Assembly: GCA_963822985.1 (NCBI GenBank)
Contig: CAWGJU010000010.1
Span: 558,001-622,000 of the forward strand
Source: Thermohalobaculum sp963822985
GTDB lineage: Bacteria; Pseudomonadota; Alphaproteobacteria; Rhodobacterales; Rhodobacteraceae
DNA length: 64,000 bases
Reading direction: 5' to 3'
The notes under the pieces were generated by a model. The model did no database searches and was not told where the DNA came from. It was given only the letters and a program-made list of their open reading frames with translations. This document shows positions 18,337 to 26,906 of the stretch, one piece after another (the stretch's first letter is position 1; each line of letters starts with the position of its first letter). A program made the translations under genes and the position numbers.

Positions 18337-19345
18337 CCCAGAACTCCGGCGTCTTGCCCTCGAACAACAGGTCGGCGACCTGCATCGCCAGCGTCGGCCC
18401 CAGCAGAAAGCCGTGCCGGAAAAGACCATTGGCGTGGATCGCGTCCCCGACCCGGCGGATGCGCGGCAGGTTGTCGGGGAAAGCCGGGCGGGCGTCGACG
18501 CCGATCTCCAGCACCTCGGCCTCGCCGAAGGCCGGATGCAGCGCATAGGCGGCGCTGAGGAGCTCGAGCAGCGAGCGGGCGCTGACGCGGCCGCGCTCGG
18601 CCGTCTCGATGACGGTCGCGCCCAGCATGTAGACGCCGTCGCCGCGCGGCACGATGTAGAGCGGGCTGCGCGGATGCAACAGGCGGACGGGCCGCGAGAG
18701 GGTCACCTCAGGGCAGCGCAGCACGACCATCTCGCCCTTGACGCCGCGCAGGTCGCGCAGCGCGTCCTGCGCGGCAAGGCCCCGGCAATCGACCAAGGTG
18801 CTGGGGGCGGGCGTCGCGCCGGCGCCAGGGCGCAGGTCGCCATCCTCTATCTCCACGCCCTGCCCCGCCAGCCGCTCGACCAATGCCGCGAGCGCCCGGC
18901 GCGGGTCGAGATGCGCTTCACCCGCAAAGAACAGCGCCCGCCCGAGGCGCCCCGCCAGATCGGGCTCGAGCTCGCCGATCCGCTCCGGGCCCAGGGCCTC
19001 GTGCCCTTGCGTCCGTCGCGCGAACCGGTCGAGCTCCGACCGGTCGCGGCCGAGCGCCAGCACCAGCGTGCCGGCCCTGGTCACGGCGCCGGCATGCCGC
19101 TCCCACCAATCGGCCGCGACCTGGCCGAGGCGGACCACCGGCTCCTCGGCCCGCTCGCCCTCGCAGAAGGGCGCAAGCATGCCGCCCGCCCACCACGAGC
19201 AGCCATGCGGCCCCGGGCCGCCGCCGCGATCGACCAGGCGCACCTTGCCGCCCCGCGCCGCGACCTCCGTCGCCAGGCAGAGACCGGCGACGCCGGCGCC
19301 GACGACCGTCACAGATGGGGTCACCGGGGCGGTCACTGCGACCAT
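18305..19345 (-). CDS. thiO: Glycine oxidase ThiO
   Basis: 346 residues of the DAO family. The N-terminal FAD motif VVGAGVAGLCLATEVA is followed by SWWAGGMLAPFCEGE, typical of ThiO, with substrate-side residues in PRGDGVYMLGAT and the C-terminal NGLFRHGFLLGP. It oxidises glycine to the imine used by ThiG. It overlaps thiD by 13 nt and thiS by 32 nt. Confidence 0.92.
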   Translation of the reverse strand: MVAVTAPVTPSVTVVGAGVAGLCLATEVAARGGKVRLVDRGGGPGPHGCSWWAGGMLAPFCEGERAEEPVVRLGQVAADWWERHAGAVTRAGTLVLALGRDRSELDRFARRTQGHEALGPERIGELEPDLAGRLGRALFFAGEAHLDPRRALAALVERLAGQGVEIEDGDLRPGAGATPAPSTLVDCRGLAAQDALRDLRGVKGEMVVLRCPEVTLSRPVRLLHPRSPLYIVPRGDGVYMLGATVIETAERGRVSARSLLELLSAAYALHPAFGEAEVLEIGVDARPAFPDNLPRIRRVGDAIHANGLFRHGFLLGPTLAMQVADLLFEGKTPEFWDEDHAERGAA

Positions 19346-20139
19346 GTCGCGCTCGCATGAAAATGGTGCACGGGCCCGTGGCCATGGCCGATCGAAAGCC
19401 TGTCCGCCGCCTGCAGGGCTGCGTTCAGATAGCCATGCGCCCCACGTACCGCCGCTTCGAGGCCAAGCCCCTTCGCCAACCCGGCGGCGATCGCCGCCGA
19501 AAGCGTGCAGCCGGTGCCATGCGTGTTGCGCGTCGCCAGCCGCTCGGCCGTCAGGAGGATCGGGCCGGCGCCCGGCATCACCAGCACGTCCGTGCAGGTC
19601 GTGCCGTCGGCATGGCCGCCCTTCATCAGCACCGCGCCCGCCCCGCGCGCAAGCAGCGCCTCGCCCTGCCCCGCCATCTCGTCGACGCCCCGCGCGGCGA
19701 CGCCGCCCAGCAGGCGCGCCGCTTCGGGGATGTTCGGGGTCAGCAGTGCGGCGCGCGGCAGCAGAGTTTCGACCAACGCCGCCACGGCCTCGTCCTGCAG
19801 CAGCGTGTCGCCCGATTTCGCCACCATCACGGGGTCGAGCACAACGGGGACATCGCCCGGCAGGCGCTCCGCCACCGCCCAGATGATCGGCGCCGAGAAC
19901 AGCATGCCGATCTTGACCGCGCCCACCGCCAGATCATCCAGCACGGCGTCGATCTGCGCGCCGACCATGCGGGGCGAGACTTCCTCAACAGCCGCCACGC
20001 CGCGCGTGTTCTGCGCCGTGACCGCGGTGATGACGCTGGCCCCGTAGACCCCGAGCGCCGAAAATGTCTTGAGATCGGCCTGGATGCCGGCCCCCCCGCT
20101 GCTGTCGGAGCCTGCGATGGTCAGCGCGATGGGCGTCAT
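19333..20139 (-). CDS. thiD: Hydroxymethylpyrimidine/phosphomethylpyrimidine kinase ThiD
   Basis: 268 residues of the ribokinase fold: IAGSDSSGGAGIQADLKTFS at the N-terminus, VLDPVMVAKSG in the middle, and NTHGTGCTLSAAIAAGLA with the anion-hole glycines and catalytic Cys near the end. It phosphorylates HMP twice to HMP-PP. First gene of the operon, 59 nt downstream of the TPP riboswitch. Confidence 0.94.
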   Translation of the reverse strand: MTPIALTIAGSDSSGGAGIQADLKTFSALGVYGASVITAVTAQNTRGVAAVEEVSPRMVGAQIDAVLDDLAVGAVKIGMLFSAPIIWAVAERLPGDVPVVLDPVMVAKSGDTLLQDEAVAALVETLLPRAALLTPNIPEAARLLGGVAARGVDEMAGQGEALLARGAGAVLMKGGHADGTTCTDVLVMPGAGPILLTAERLATRNTHGTGCTLSAAIAAGLAKGLGLEAAVRGAHGYLNAALQAADRLSIGHGHGPVHHFHASATWSQ

Positions 20140-20198
20140 GCGGCCCTCCCGGATATACTTCGGGCGCCGCTTCAGGTTCGGTGTCGCTCGGTGACCGT

Positions 20199-20280
20199 TC
20201 CCTACGCCGGCATTGCCCGGATCAGGTTCGACGGGTTGGCTGATCGCCTCTCAGCCCCCGATCTCTCGAAGGCACCCCGA
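20199..20280 (-). ncRNA. TPP riboswitch (THI element)
   Basis: Minus strand, 5' of thiD. The conserved blocks appear in order: GGGGTGCC, GGCTGAGA, ACCCGTCGAACCTGATC, then GCAATGCCGGCGTAGGGAA. These form the P1, P2-P3 and P4-P5 arms of the thiamine pyrophosphate aptamer. The aptamer ends 59 nt before thiD, leaving room for an expression platform, most likely sequestering the ribosome site. Binding TPP should turn off the whole thiD-to-thiX operon. Confidence 0.95.
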
Positions 20281-20292
20281 CGGACAGACAAA

Positions 20293-20321
20293 GACATAGG
20301 ACGGGGACGGTCCCGTCGCAA
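20293..20321 (-). promoter_or_regulatory. Predicted promoter of the thiamine operon
   Basis: Minus-strand TTGCGA (20321-20316) and TATGTC (20298-20293) with a 17-nt spacer lie just upstream of the riboswitch, so transcription would begin a few bases before the aptamer. Both boxes are imperfect. Confidence 0.5.
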
Positions 20322-20412
20322 CCGCGAATCTCGCGGCCGCCGCGCACCACGCGCTTGCGCGCCGGCCCGCGCCCCGCGCATGATCCGGACGGGCTGGCAG
20401 CGGGGCGGGCGC

Positions 20413-21366
20413 ATGGCGACGGAACCGAAGACGATCGGCGAGATGTACGGGGCGGCCGCGGTCGACACCTTCATGGGCCTGCCCGCCTGCCCCGATCTGG
20501 CCGAGCTCGACGCGAGGGGCGCCATCCTCGGCGTCCCGGGCGTCACCCCTTACGGCTCGGTCGGCGCCTACTGCGCCAACGGGCCGGCGGCCATGCGGGC
20601 CGCGCTGGCCGGCTATGCCCCAAATCTGCAGCATGTCGATTTCGACGTCGGCGAGCCGATCCTCGAGGGCGCGCCCGGCGTCGTCGACTGCGGCGACCTG
20701 CCCTTCGACCCCGGCAATTTCGCCGCCAACCGCGCCCGACTGCGCGAGGCGGTCGGCCGGATGCTCGACGCCGGCGCCGTGCCGATCCTGCTCGGCGGCG
20801 ACAATTCGCTGCCGATCCCGATGCTCGAGGCCTATGCCGATCGCGGCCGCTACACGATCCTGCAGATCGACGCCCATATCGACTGGCGCGACGAGGTGCA
20901 GGGCGAGCGCTATGGCCTGTCCTCCGGCATGCGCCGCGCCTCCGAGATGGCGCATATCGAGCGCATCATCCAGGTCGGCCAGCGCGGCATCGGCTCGGCC
21001 CGGCCATCGGACCTGGCCGATGCGCGCGACTGGGGCGTCGAGTTCTTCCCGGCCCGCGGCGTGGCCCAGGCCGGCATCAGCTCGGTGCTGGAGCTGATCC
21101 CCGAGGGCGTCGAGATCATCATCGCGCTGGACGCCGACGCGCTCGACCCGTCGATCCTGCCCGCCGTGATCGGCCGGGCGCCGGGCGGCCTCGGCTACTG
21201 GGACGTGGTGAACCTGATCGAGGGCGCCGCCTCGCGCGGCCGGCTCGCCGGCTTCGAGATCGCCGAGCTGATGCCCTCGCGCGACGTCGACGGGCTCGGC
21301 GCCGAGGTCGCCGCCCGCATCGTCGCCAATGTCGTCCGCATCGTCGGCCGGCAGGACTTCGTCTGA
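20413..21366 (+). CDS. Ureohydrolase family protein (agmatinase/arginase-like) with altered metal site
   Basis: 317 residues from ATG 20413; an in-frame ATG at 20380 is an alternative. Manganese-site motifs are DAHIDWRD and LDADALDP, as in agmatinase, guanidinobutyrase and arginase. The first motif, normally GGDHS, reads GGDNS here, so one metal ligand His is replaced by Asn. The gene overlaps the following formamidase by one base (TGATG), which argues for linked function. Ureohydrolases split guanidino or formimino compounds, releasing urea or formamide. Formamide release would explain the partner, but this is inference. Confidence 0.82.
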   Translation: MATEPKTIGEMYGAAAVDTFMGLPACPDLAELDARGAILGVPGVTPYGSVGAYCANGPAAMRAALAGYAPNLQHVDFDVGEPILEGAPGVVDCGDLPFDPGNFAANRARLREAVGRMLDAGAVPILLGGDNSLPIPMLEAYADRGRYTILQIDAHIDWRDEVQGERYGLSSGMRRASEMAHIERIIQVGQRGIGSARPSDLADARDWGVEFFPARGVAQAGISSVLELIPEGVEIIIALDADALDPSILPAVIGRAPGGLGYWDVVNLIEGAASRGRLAGFEIAELMPSRDVDGLGAEVAARIVANVVRIVGRQDFV

Positions 21367-22318
21367 TGGCGCACCACCACCTCCCCGCCTCGGTCGAGAC
21401 CTGCCACTGGGGGTTTTTCGACGCGACGCAGCGCCCCGTCCTGACCATCGCCCCCGGCGACACGGTCGAGATCGAGACCGTCTCGGGCAACGATTGGAAC
21501 CTGCCGGGCGCGGGCTTCCACGTGCCACCCGAGCTTCTCGACATCCACGCCCGCGCCGAGCGGATGCTGCCGGGCCACATCATGACGGGGCCGATCGCCA
21601 TCGAGGGCGCCCGCGCCGGCGACCTGCTCGAGGTGCGCATCGGCGAGATCGGCCTGCGGCAGGACTGGGGCTACAGCTTCATCCGGCCGCTGGTCGGCAC
21701 GCTGCCCGACGAGTTCCCCGAGACCCACCAGGTCATCACCGCGCTCGATGCCGCGAGCGATGACGGGCCGCCTGCCCTGGGGCCTCGAGCTGCCGCTCCG
21801 ACCCTTCTTCGGCTGCCTCGGCGTCGCGCCGCCGCACGCCTGGGGGCGGATCACCTCGATCGTGCCGCGCGCGCATGGCGGCAACATCGACCTGAAGGAG
21901 CTGGTCGCCGGCACGACGCTCTATTCTGCCCGTCTTCGTCGACGGCGCGCTCTTCTCGGCCGGCGACGGGCATGGGGCGCAGGGCGACGGCGAGGTCTGC
22001 GTCACCGCCATCGAGACGGCGCTGTCCGGCCGGTTCGAGTTCCGCCTTCATTCCGGCGCCGGCCGCGGCTGGCCGCGGGCCGAGACGCCCACGCACCACA
22101 TCACAATGGGCATCCACCCCGATCTCGACCGCTGCGCCGAGCAGGCGCTGCGCGAGATGATCGCGCTCCTCGGCAAGAAGTCGGGGCTGTCGCGCGAGGA
22201 TGCCTATGTGCTCTGCTCGCTGGCCGCCGATCTGCGCGTCACCCAGACGGTGAACGGCTCCAAGGGCGTGCACTGCATGATCGAGAAGCGGCTTGTCGAC
22301 AGGTCAGCCGCCAGATGA
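21366..22318 (+). CDS. Acetamidase/formamidase (frameshifted)
   Basis: About 317 residues when joined. The family start SVETCHWGFFDATQRPVLTI, the acidic VSGNDWN stretch, PHAWGRITSIVPRAHGGNID, the GDGHGAQGDGEVC motif and C-terminal THHITMGIHPDLD all belong to the FmdA/AmdA family of short-chain amidases. Frame breaks near 21765 and 21925 disrupt the ORF as given. These enzymes release ammonia from formamide or acetamide. Start overlaps the ureohydrolase stop. Confidence 0.83.
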
Positions 22319-22487
22319 GCTGGCGGGCGGCTGCGCGCCAGCCGGTCTGACTCGCAGGCTTCATGAACTCGAATTCATCGTCCCCGCACGGGGGCATGCT
22401 GGCGCCTGCGACCCATCGACGCTAACTTGCCTGCAGCGACGGCGGGCCATCCGCGTCCGCCGCCCGCTCGACAGCGGAGGTAGGACA

Positions 22488-22919
22488 ATGAAGGTTTCCG
22501 ACATCCTCAAGATCAAGGGCACGGAGGTGATGACCGTCAAGCCCGGCGAGACGGTCGGCACGCTCTCGCACCGGCTGCGCATGGCACGAGTCGGCGCGCT
22601 GATCGTCAGCGAGAACGGCCGCACCATCGACGGCATCGTCTCCGAGCGCGACATCGTCCACTGCCTCGCCGAGCGCGGCAGCGAATGCCTCGGCGTCCGC
22701 GTCGATGCGGTGATGACCAAGCGCGTGATCACCTGCGCGCCCGACAGCAAGCTCGCCGAAGTGGCCAAGACCATGACGACGAATCGCATCCGCCACCTGC
22801 CGGTGGTCGAGGGCGGGCAGCTCGCCGGCATCGTCAGCGTCGGCGACGTGATCAAGGCGCGGCTCGACGAGATGGAGCTCGAGGCCGGCGTGCTGCGCGA
22901 CCTCGCCATGGCGCACTGA
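22488..22919 (+). CDS. CBS-domain protein
   Basis: 143 residues with two CBS motifs (about 8-63 and 77-132): GALIVSENGRTIDGIVSERD and the parallel RHLPVVEGGQLAGIVSVGDV. GGAGG lies 9 nt before the ATG. Stand-alone CBS pairs bind adenine nucleotides and regulate partners. Nothing adjacent identifies the partner. Confidence 0.85.
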   Translation: MKVSDILKIKGTEVMTVKPGETVGTLSHRLRMARVGALIVSENGRTIDGIVSERDIVHCLAERGSECLGVRVDAVMTKRVITCAPDSKLAEVAKTMTTNRIRHLPVVEGGQLAGIVSVGDVIKARLDEMELEAGVLRDLAMAH

Positions 22920-22950
22920 AGGGCGCCCCCGAACGCAGGCGCGCTCGTAG

Positions 22951-22970
22951 GGTGGGCGCTTGCACCCACC
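22951..22970. repeat. REP-like inverted repeat
   Basis: GGTGGGCGC-TT-GCACCCACC forms a 9-bp stem with one mismatch, preceded by CGTA. The same CGTAGGGTGGG core recurs at 51760-51776 in inverted orientation, so it looks like a dispersed intergenic palindrome. It could also serve as a transcript end for the CBS gene. Confidence 0.55.
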
Positions 22971-23087
22971 ACGCTTGGCTTCGGAGGTCCACCTCCTGGC
23001 CCGATCTAGGCGTCCCCGACAGGCCCGCCACGGTCGGTTGCCCGTGCACCGGACCGCAGCTAGGCTCTGCCGCAAAGGAGGCGCCGC

Positions 23088-23324
23088 ATGCAGTGCTTTT
23101 TCGTCCAGTTCAGGTGCCAGCTCGGGCGCGCCTACGACGTGGCGACTGCGCTCGCCGATTCCGAGCTCGCCTCCGAGATCTACTCCACCAGCGGCGAGTA
23201 CGACCTGATCGCCAAGTTCTACGTGGACAAGGAGGTCGACATCGGCCGCTTCGTCAATGGCGAAATCCACACGATCGACGGCATCGAGCGGACGCTGACG
23301 ACGTTGACGTTCAAGGCGTTCTAG
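23088..23324 (+). CDS. Stand-alone Lrp/AsnC ligand-binding (RAM) domain protein
   Basis: 78 residues matching only the C-terminal effector domain of Lrp/AsnC regulators, with the GEYDLIAKFYVDK motif typical of the RAM fold. There is no helix-turn-helix. AAGGAGG lies 7 nt before the ATG. Such small proteins form oligomers that bind amino acids and may modulate full-length Lrp proteins. Confidence 0.85.
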   Translation: MQCFFVQFRCQLGRAYDVATALADSELASEIYSTSGEYDLIAKFYVDKEVDIGRFVNGEIHTIDGIERTLTTLTFKAF

Positions 23325-23504
23325 GCCCGGTTGCGGCTGCCGCGAAGCGCCTCGGCTGCCAACCCTTCGCGGCACCGCCCAACTTCTCGACCCAAAATCG
23401 GCGCGGCATGGGACCGCATCCAGCCGAGTTGCGTTCGATCAATGACCGCCGCTGACGGTCCATGCGACACGAGCAACAAGTCCGGCCAGGAGGAGGAAGA
23501 AAAT

Positions 23505-23954
23505 ATGTCGAAGATCGTGATGACCGCCGCGGCGGCCCTGGCGCTCGCGCTGGGCACAGCCCAGGCCCAGCAGGCGCCGTCCAGCTCCCCTCAGCCGCAA
23601 CGGCCCGGGGCGGCGGCGGGTCCCGGCGCACAGAAGATGCCAGGCTGGCGGCATGGCCCCGGGGCGGACATGCCGATGATGATGCGCGGCCGCTACGACG
23701 ACGATGACCGGTGCCACGAGCACGGAATGGGCGGCGGCGCGCGCCACGGCATGATGCGGCCGCACATGATGCTGATGATGATGGCATTGGTGGACACCGA
23801 TGGCAGCGGCGCGCTGTCCCTCGACGAGGTGCAGGCGGTCCATGCCCGGCTGTTCAAATACGCCGATACGGATTCCGATGGCGAGCTGACGCCCGAGGAG
23901 ATCCGGGCCTTCATGTTCGGCAATCCCGAGGTGGAGAAGCAGACGCAGCAATAG
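23505..23954 (+). CDS. Secreted EF-hand protein, Met/His rich
   Basis: 149 residues with a signal peptide (1-23, ending AQAQ). A Pro/Gln/Gly linker leads to a Met- and His-rich stretch (PMMMRGR, HEHGMGGGARHGMM). Two canonical EF-hand loops follow: DTDGSGALSLDE and DTDSDGELTPEE. A strong AGGAGGAGGA ribosome site precedes ATG. It probably binds Ca2+ in the periplasm; the Met/His part could also bind copper or another metal. No neighbour fixes its role. Confidence 0.85.
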   Translation: MSKIVMTAAAALALALGTAQAQQAPSSSPQPQRPGAAAGPGAQKMPGWRHGPGADMPMMMRGRYDDDDRCHEHGMGGGARHGMMRPHMMLMMMALVDTDGSGALSLDEVQAVHARLFKYADTDSDGELTPEEIRAFMFGNPEVEKQTQQ

Positions 23955-24412
23955 GCGACGAAGCGGCAAGGCTGCGATATACGCCTTCGCGTTCGGATTG
24001 GGTGACGCATCGCCGGTGATCCTGTGGCAGGTGCAGAGAGAACAACGGCGTTCATGCCTGGCCGTGCCGACGCGGAGGATGCGCCACTTCCAGTTATTCG
24101 TGGGAGAGCAGTTCTCGCCTGACCAGTTCACCACCCTGACATCGTGAGAGCGGCTGCTGCGCGATGCCTAGCGATGAAAATCGCCGGAGAGGCAGGATTG
24201 CTGCGACTGCCTCCGCGATCATTTCTGCGAACAGACATGCCAGGATGGCGCCCGCACCCCCGGCGCCTCTACTGCCACCGGTCGCCCGCTCCAACAACCC
24301 TCACCGGGCGGTTCACCCGGTGCCCTGAAGGAGCTATTCACCTGTCCTGCGGGGCCGCCGATGCCGGGCGCCGGCATCGCCTGTGACGGACGCCGCGCTC
24401 GCCGGGAGAGCC
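23955..24412. other. Intergenic stretch without recognised gene
   Basis: About 460 nt between the EF-hand gene and the antiporter. Open frames here have no recognised motifs, and no tRNA-like fold or clear promoter was seen. Confidence 0.5.
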
Positions 24413-25687
24413 ATGCCCCTTCTGCAGATCGCATCGCTGATGATCGTGCTGGCCGGCGTGTTCGCGGCGATCAACTATCTGACCCTGCGCCTGCCCTCGG
24501 CGATCGGGATTCTCGTCGTCTCGCTGCTGGCGTCGCTGGTCGTGCTTGCCGGCGACCTCCTGCTGCCGAACCTCGGCATTGTCGCGACCGTGCGTGCGAC
24601 GGTCACGGGCATCGAGTTTTCGGACGCGCTGCTCGAGGGGATGCTGGGCCTGCTGCTTTTCGCCGGCGCGCTGCACGTCTCGCTGGACGACCTGAAGCGC
24701 GAGGCGGCGCCCGTCTTCCTGATGGCGACGATCGGCGTCGCGATCTCGACGGCGATCGTCGGCACGGCGTTTTCCTGGCTGACGGGCATGCCGCTGCTGA
24801 TCGCGCTGGTCTTCGGGGCGCTGATCTCGCCGACCGATCCCGTCGCGGTGCTGGGCCTGCTGCGGGCGGCGGACCTGCGCAAATCGCTCGAGACCAAGAT
24901 CGCGGGCGAGAGCCTGTTCAACGATGGCGTCGGCTATGTCGTCTACCTGGTGCTGCTCGGGGTCGCCTTCCCGGCGGCCGCCGGTCACGGCGCGGCCGCC
25001 GAGGAGGGCTCGGTGCTGGGCGGCGCGGCGCTCCTCTTTTTGCGCGAGGCGCTGGGTGGGGCGGCGCTCGGCGGCGCGCTCGGCTGGCTCACCTTCCGCG
25101 TCATGCGGCGGATCGACGACTATTCCGTCGAGGTGCTGCTGACGCTGGCGCTCGCATTCGGCGGCTACGAGCTGGCCGTGGCGCTCGAGGTCTCGGCGCC
25201 GATCATGGCCGTCGTGGCCGGGCTGCTGATCGGCCATGTCGGCATGCGCGACGGCATGAGCGCCGAGACGCGGCGCTATGTCGACGGTTTCTGGCGGCTG
25301 GTCGACGAGATCCTGAACGCCGTGCTGTTCCTGATGATCGGCGTCGAGGTCTTCGCCGTCGCCTTCACCGGCGACATGGTGGTGGCGGGGCTTTGCGCCA
25401 TCATCCTCTCGCTGGTCGCGCGGCTGGCGGCGGTGGCGGTCCCCGTGCTGATGCTGCGGCCCTTCCAGCGGGCGGGCCGCGACGTCATCCCGGTGATGAC
25501 CTGGGGCGGGCTCAAGGGCGGCATCTCGATCGCCCTGGCGCTGGCCCTGCCCGAGAGCGAGTGGAAGCCGCTGATCCTGACGGCGACCTATATCGTCGTG
25601 GTGTTCTCGATCATCGTCCAGGGGCTGACGGTCACGCGCGTCGCCGCCTGGTTCGCGGCGCGACCGGGCTGCGGGCCTGAGGCGTAG
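24413..25687 (+). CDS. CPA1-family Na+/H+ antiporter
   Basis: 424 residues from ATG 24413 (GGGAGA upstream); a GTG at 24383 is also possible. Twelve or so membrane helices. Key motifs: ISPTDPVAV, AGESLFNDGVGYV with the paired Asn-Asp of the ion site, and WGGLKGGISIALALALP near the end. The family exchanges Na+ or K+ for protons across the inner membrane. The gene is intact and followed 65 nt later by a cation diffusion facilitator. Confidence 0.9.
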   Translation: MPLLQIASLMIVLAGVFAAINYLTLRLPSAIGILVVSLLASLVVLAGDLLLPNLGIVATVRATVTGIEFSDALLEGMLGLLLFAGALHVSLDDLKREAAPVFLMATIGVAISTAIVGTAFSWLTGMPLLIALVFGALISPTDPVAVLGLLRAADLRKSLETKIAGESLFNDGVGYVVYLVLLGVAFPAAAGHGAAAEEGSVLGGAALLFLREALGGAALGGALGWLTFRVMRRIDDYSVEVLLTLALAFGGYELAVALEVSAPIMAVVAGLLIGHVGMRDGMSAETRRYVDGFWRLVDEILNAVLFLMIGVEVFAVAFTGDMVVAGLCAIILSLVARLAAVAVPVLMLRPFQRAGRDVIPVMTWGGLKGGISIALALALPESEWKPLILTATYIVVVFSIIVQGLTVTRVAAWFAARPGCGPEA

Positions 25688-25752
25688 GGTGCGTCGGGAA
25701 CCGGCGGACGGGAGCCCGTGTTCCGCTCCGGAGGCCATTAAGGAGCACGCGG

Positions 25753-26685
25753 GTGGCGGCAGGCGGAAAGACGGTGATCTACGCGGCGCTGGCCGGCAAC
25801 GCGGCCATAGCGGCGACCAAGTTCGGCGCCGCCGCCTATACGGGCTCGTCGGCCATGCTGTCCGAGGCGGTGCACTCGCTCGTCGACACCGGCAATCAGG
25901 GGCTGCTGCTGTTCGGCATCGCCCGCTCGAAGCGGCCGCCCGATGCCGAGCATCCGTTCGGCTATGGAATGGAGGTGTATTTCTGGGCCTTCGTCGTCGC
26001 CATCCTGATCTTCGGGCTGGGCGCCGGCATCTCGGTCTACGAGGGGATCGCACAGCTGCGGGATCCGCACCCCGTGACGAATTATCTCGTCAACTACCTC
26101 GTCCTCGGTGTGGCGCTGATCTTCGAGGGCGTCGCCTGGACGATCGCGTTGCGGCACTTCAACAGGATGCGGGGCCGGCGCAGCCTGCTGAGCGAAGTCC
26201 TGCGCTCGAAGGACCCGACCGTCTTCACCGTGCTCTTCGAGGACACGGCCGCGCTGCTGGGGCTGCTGGTCGCCTTCGCCGGGCTGCTGGCCTCGCAGTT
26301 CCTCGGCGTCTGGTGGTCGGATGGGGCCGCCTCGATCGGCATCGGCGTCATCCTGGCGGTGACGGCGCTGGGGCTCGCCTACGAGACCAAGAGCCTGCTG
26401 ACTGGCGAAGCGGCGGCGACCGGCACGGTCGAGGCGATCCGGCGCATGGCGCTGGCCGAGCCGGCGGTGCGCGGCATCAACGAGTTGCGCAGCGTGCATT
26501 TCGGGCCTGACGACATTCTCGCGAACATCAGCCTCGATTTCTGCGACGGCACGGACCTCGCCGAAGTCGAGCGGACCGTGACGCGGCTCGAGCGGCGCAT
26601 CAAGGAGCGCTTTCCGGCGATCGCTAACGTCTTCGTCGAGGTCCAGGCGCGCGAGCAGCACGCGGTAGCGCAGCCGGCCGGCTGA
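25753..26685 (+). CDS. Cation diffusion facilitator (CDF) transporter
   Basis: 310 residues starting with GTG after AAGGAG. Six membrane helices precede a cytoplasmic domain of about 100 residues. The first metal-site helix reads SEAVHSLVDTGNQ (His-Asp pair) and the helix-5 site VLFEDTAALLG has Glu-Asp. This resembles the ZnT9-like branch of the family. Probable role: Zn2+ or other divalent cation efflux. Adjacent antiporter could supply or balance protons, which is inference. Confidence 0.88.
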   Translation: MAAGGKTVIYAALAGNAAIAATKFGAAAYTGSSAMLSEAVHSLVDTGNQGLLLFGIARSKRPPDAEHPFGYGMEVYFWAFVVAILIFGLGAGISVYEGIAQLRDPHPVTNYLVNYLVLGVALIFEGVAWTIALRHFNRMRGRRSLLSEVLRSKDPTVFTVLFEDTAALLGLLVAFAGLLASQFLGVWWSDGAASIGIGVILAVTALGLAYETKSLLTGEAAATGTVEAIRRMALAEPAVRGINELRSVHFGPDDILANISLDFCDGTDLAEVERTVTRLERRIKERFPAIANVFVEVQAREQHAVAQPAG

Positions 26686-26906
26686 CCGCCGGCCGCGTCC
26701 TGGTCTGGCCGCACAAGGCTCGGCGATGAGGTCGTCAACGACTACCGCGCCACCAAGCTGTCCTTGCGCGCCCACCCGATCGCCCATCCTGCACCCGGAG
26801 CTCTGACCGGGCCCCTGTGCTCGCACTGGGTCCTGAGATCCGGGTCGCCATGCTGTCCACCGACCGCCGCTCGCCGTCAGAAAGCGCGCGGCGGTCACCC
26901 GTCCGG
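26686..26906. other. Intergenic stretch, no feature recognised
   Basis: About 220 nt between the CDF gene and the decayed pqqE. No coding similarity or strong hairpin seen. Confidence 0.4.
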
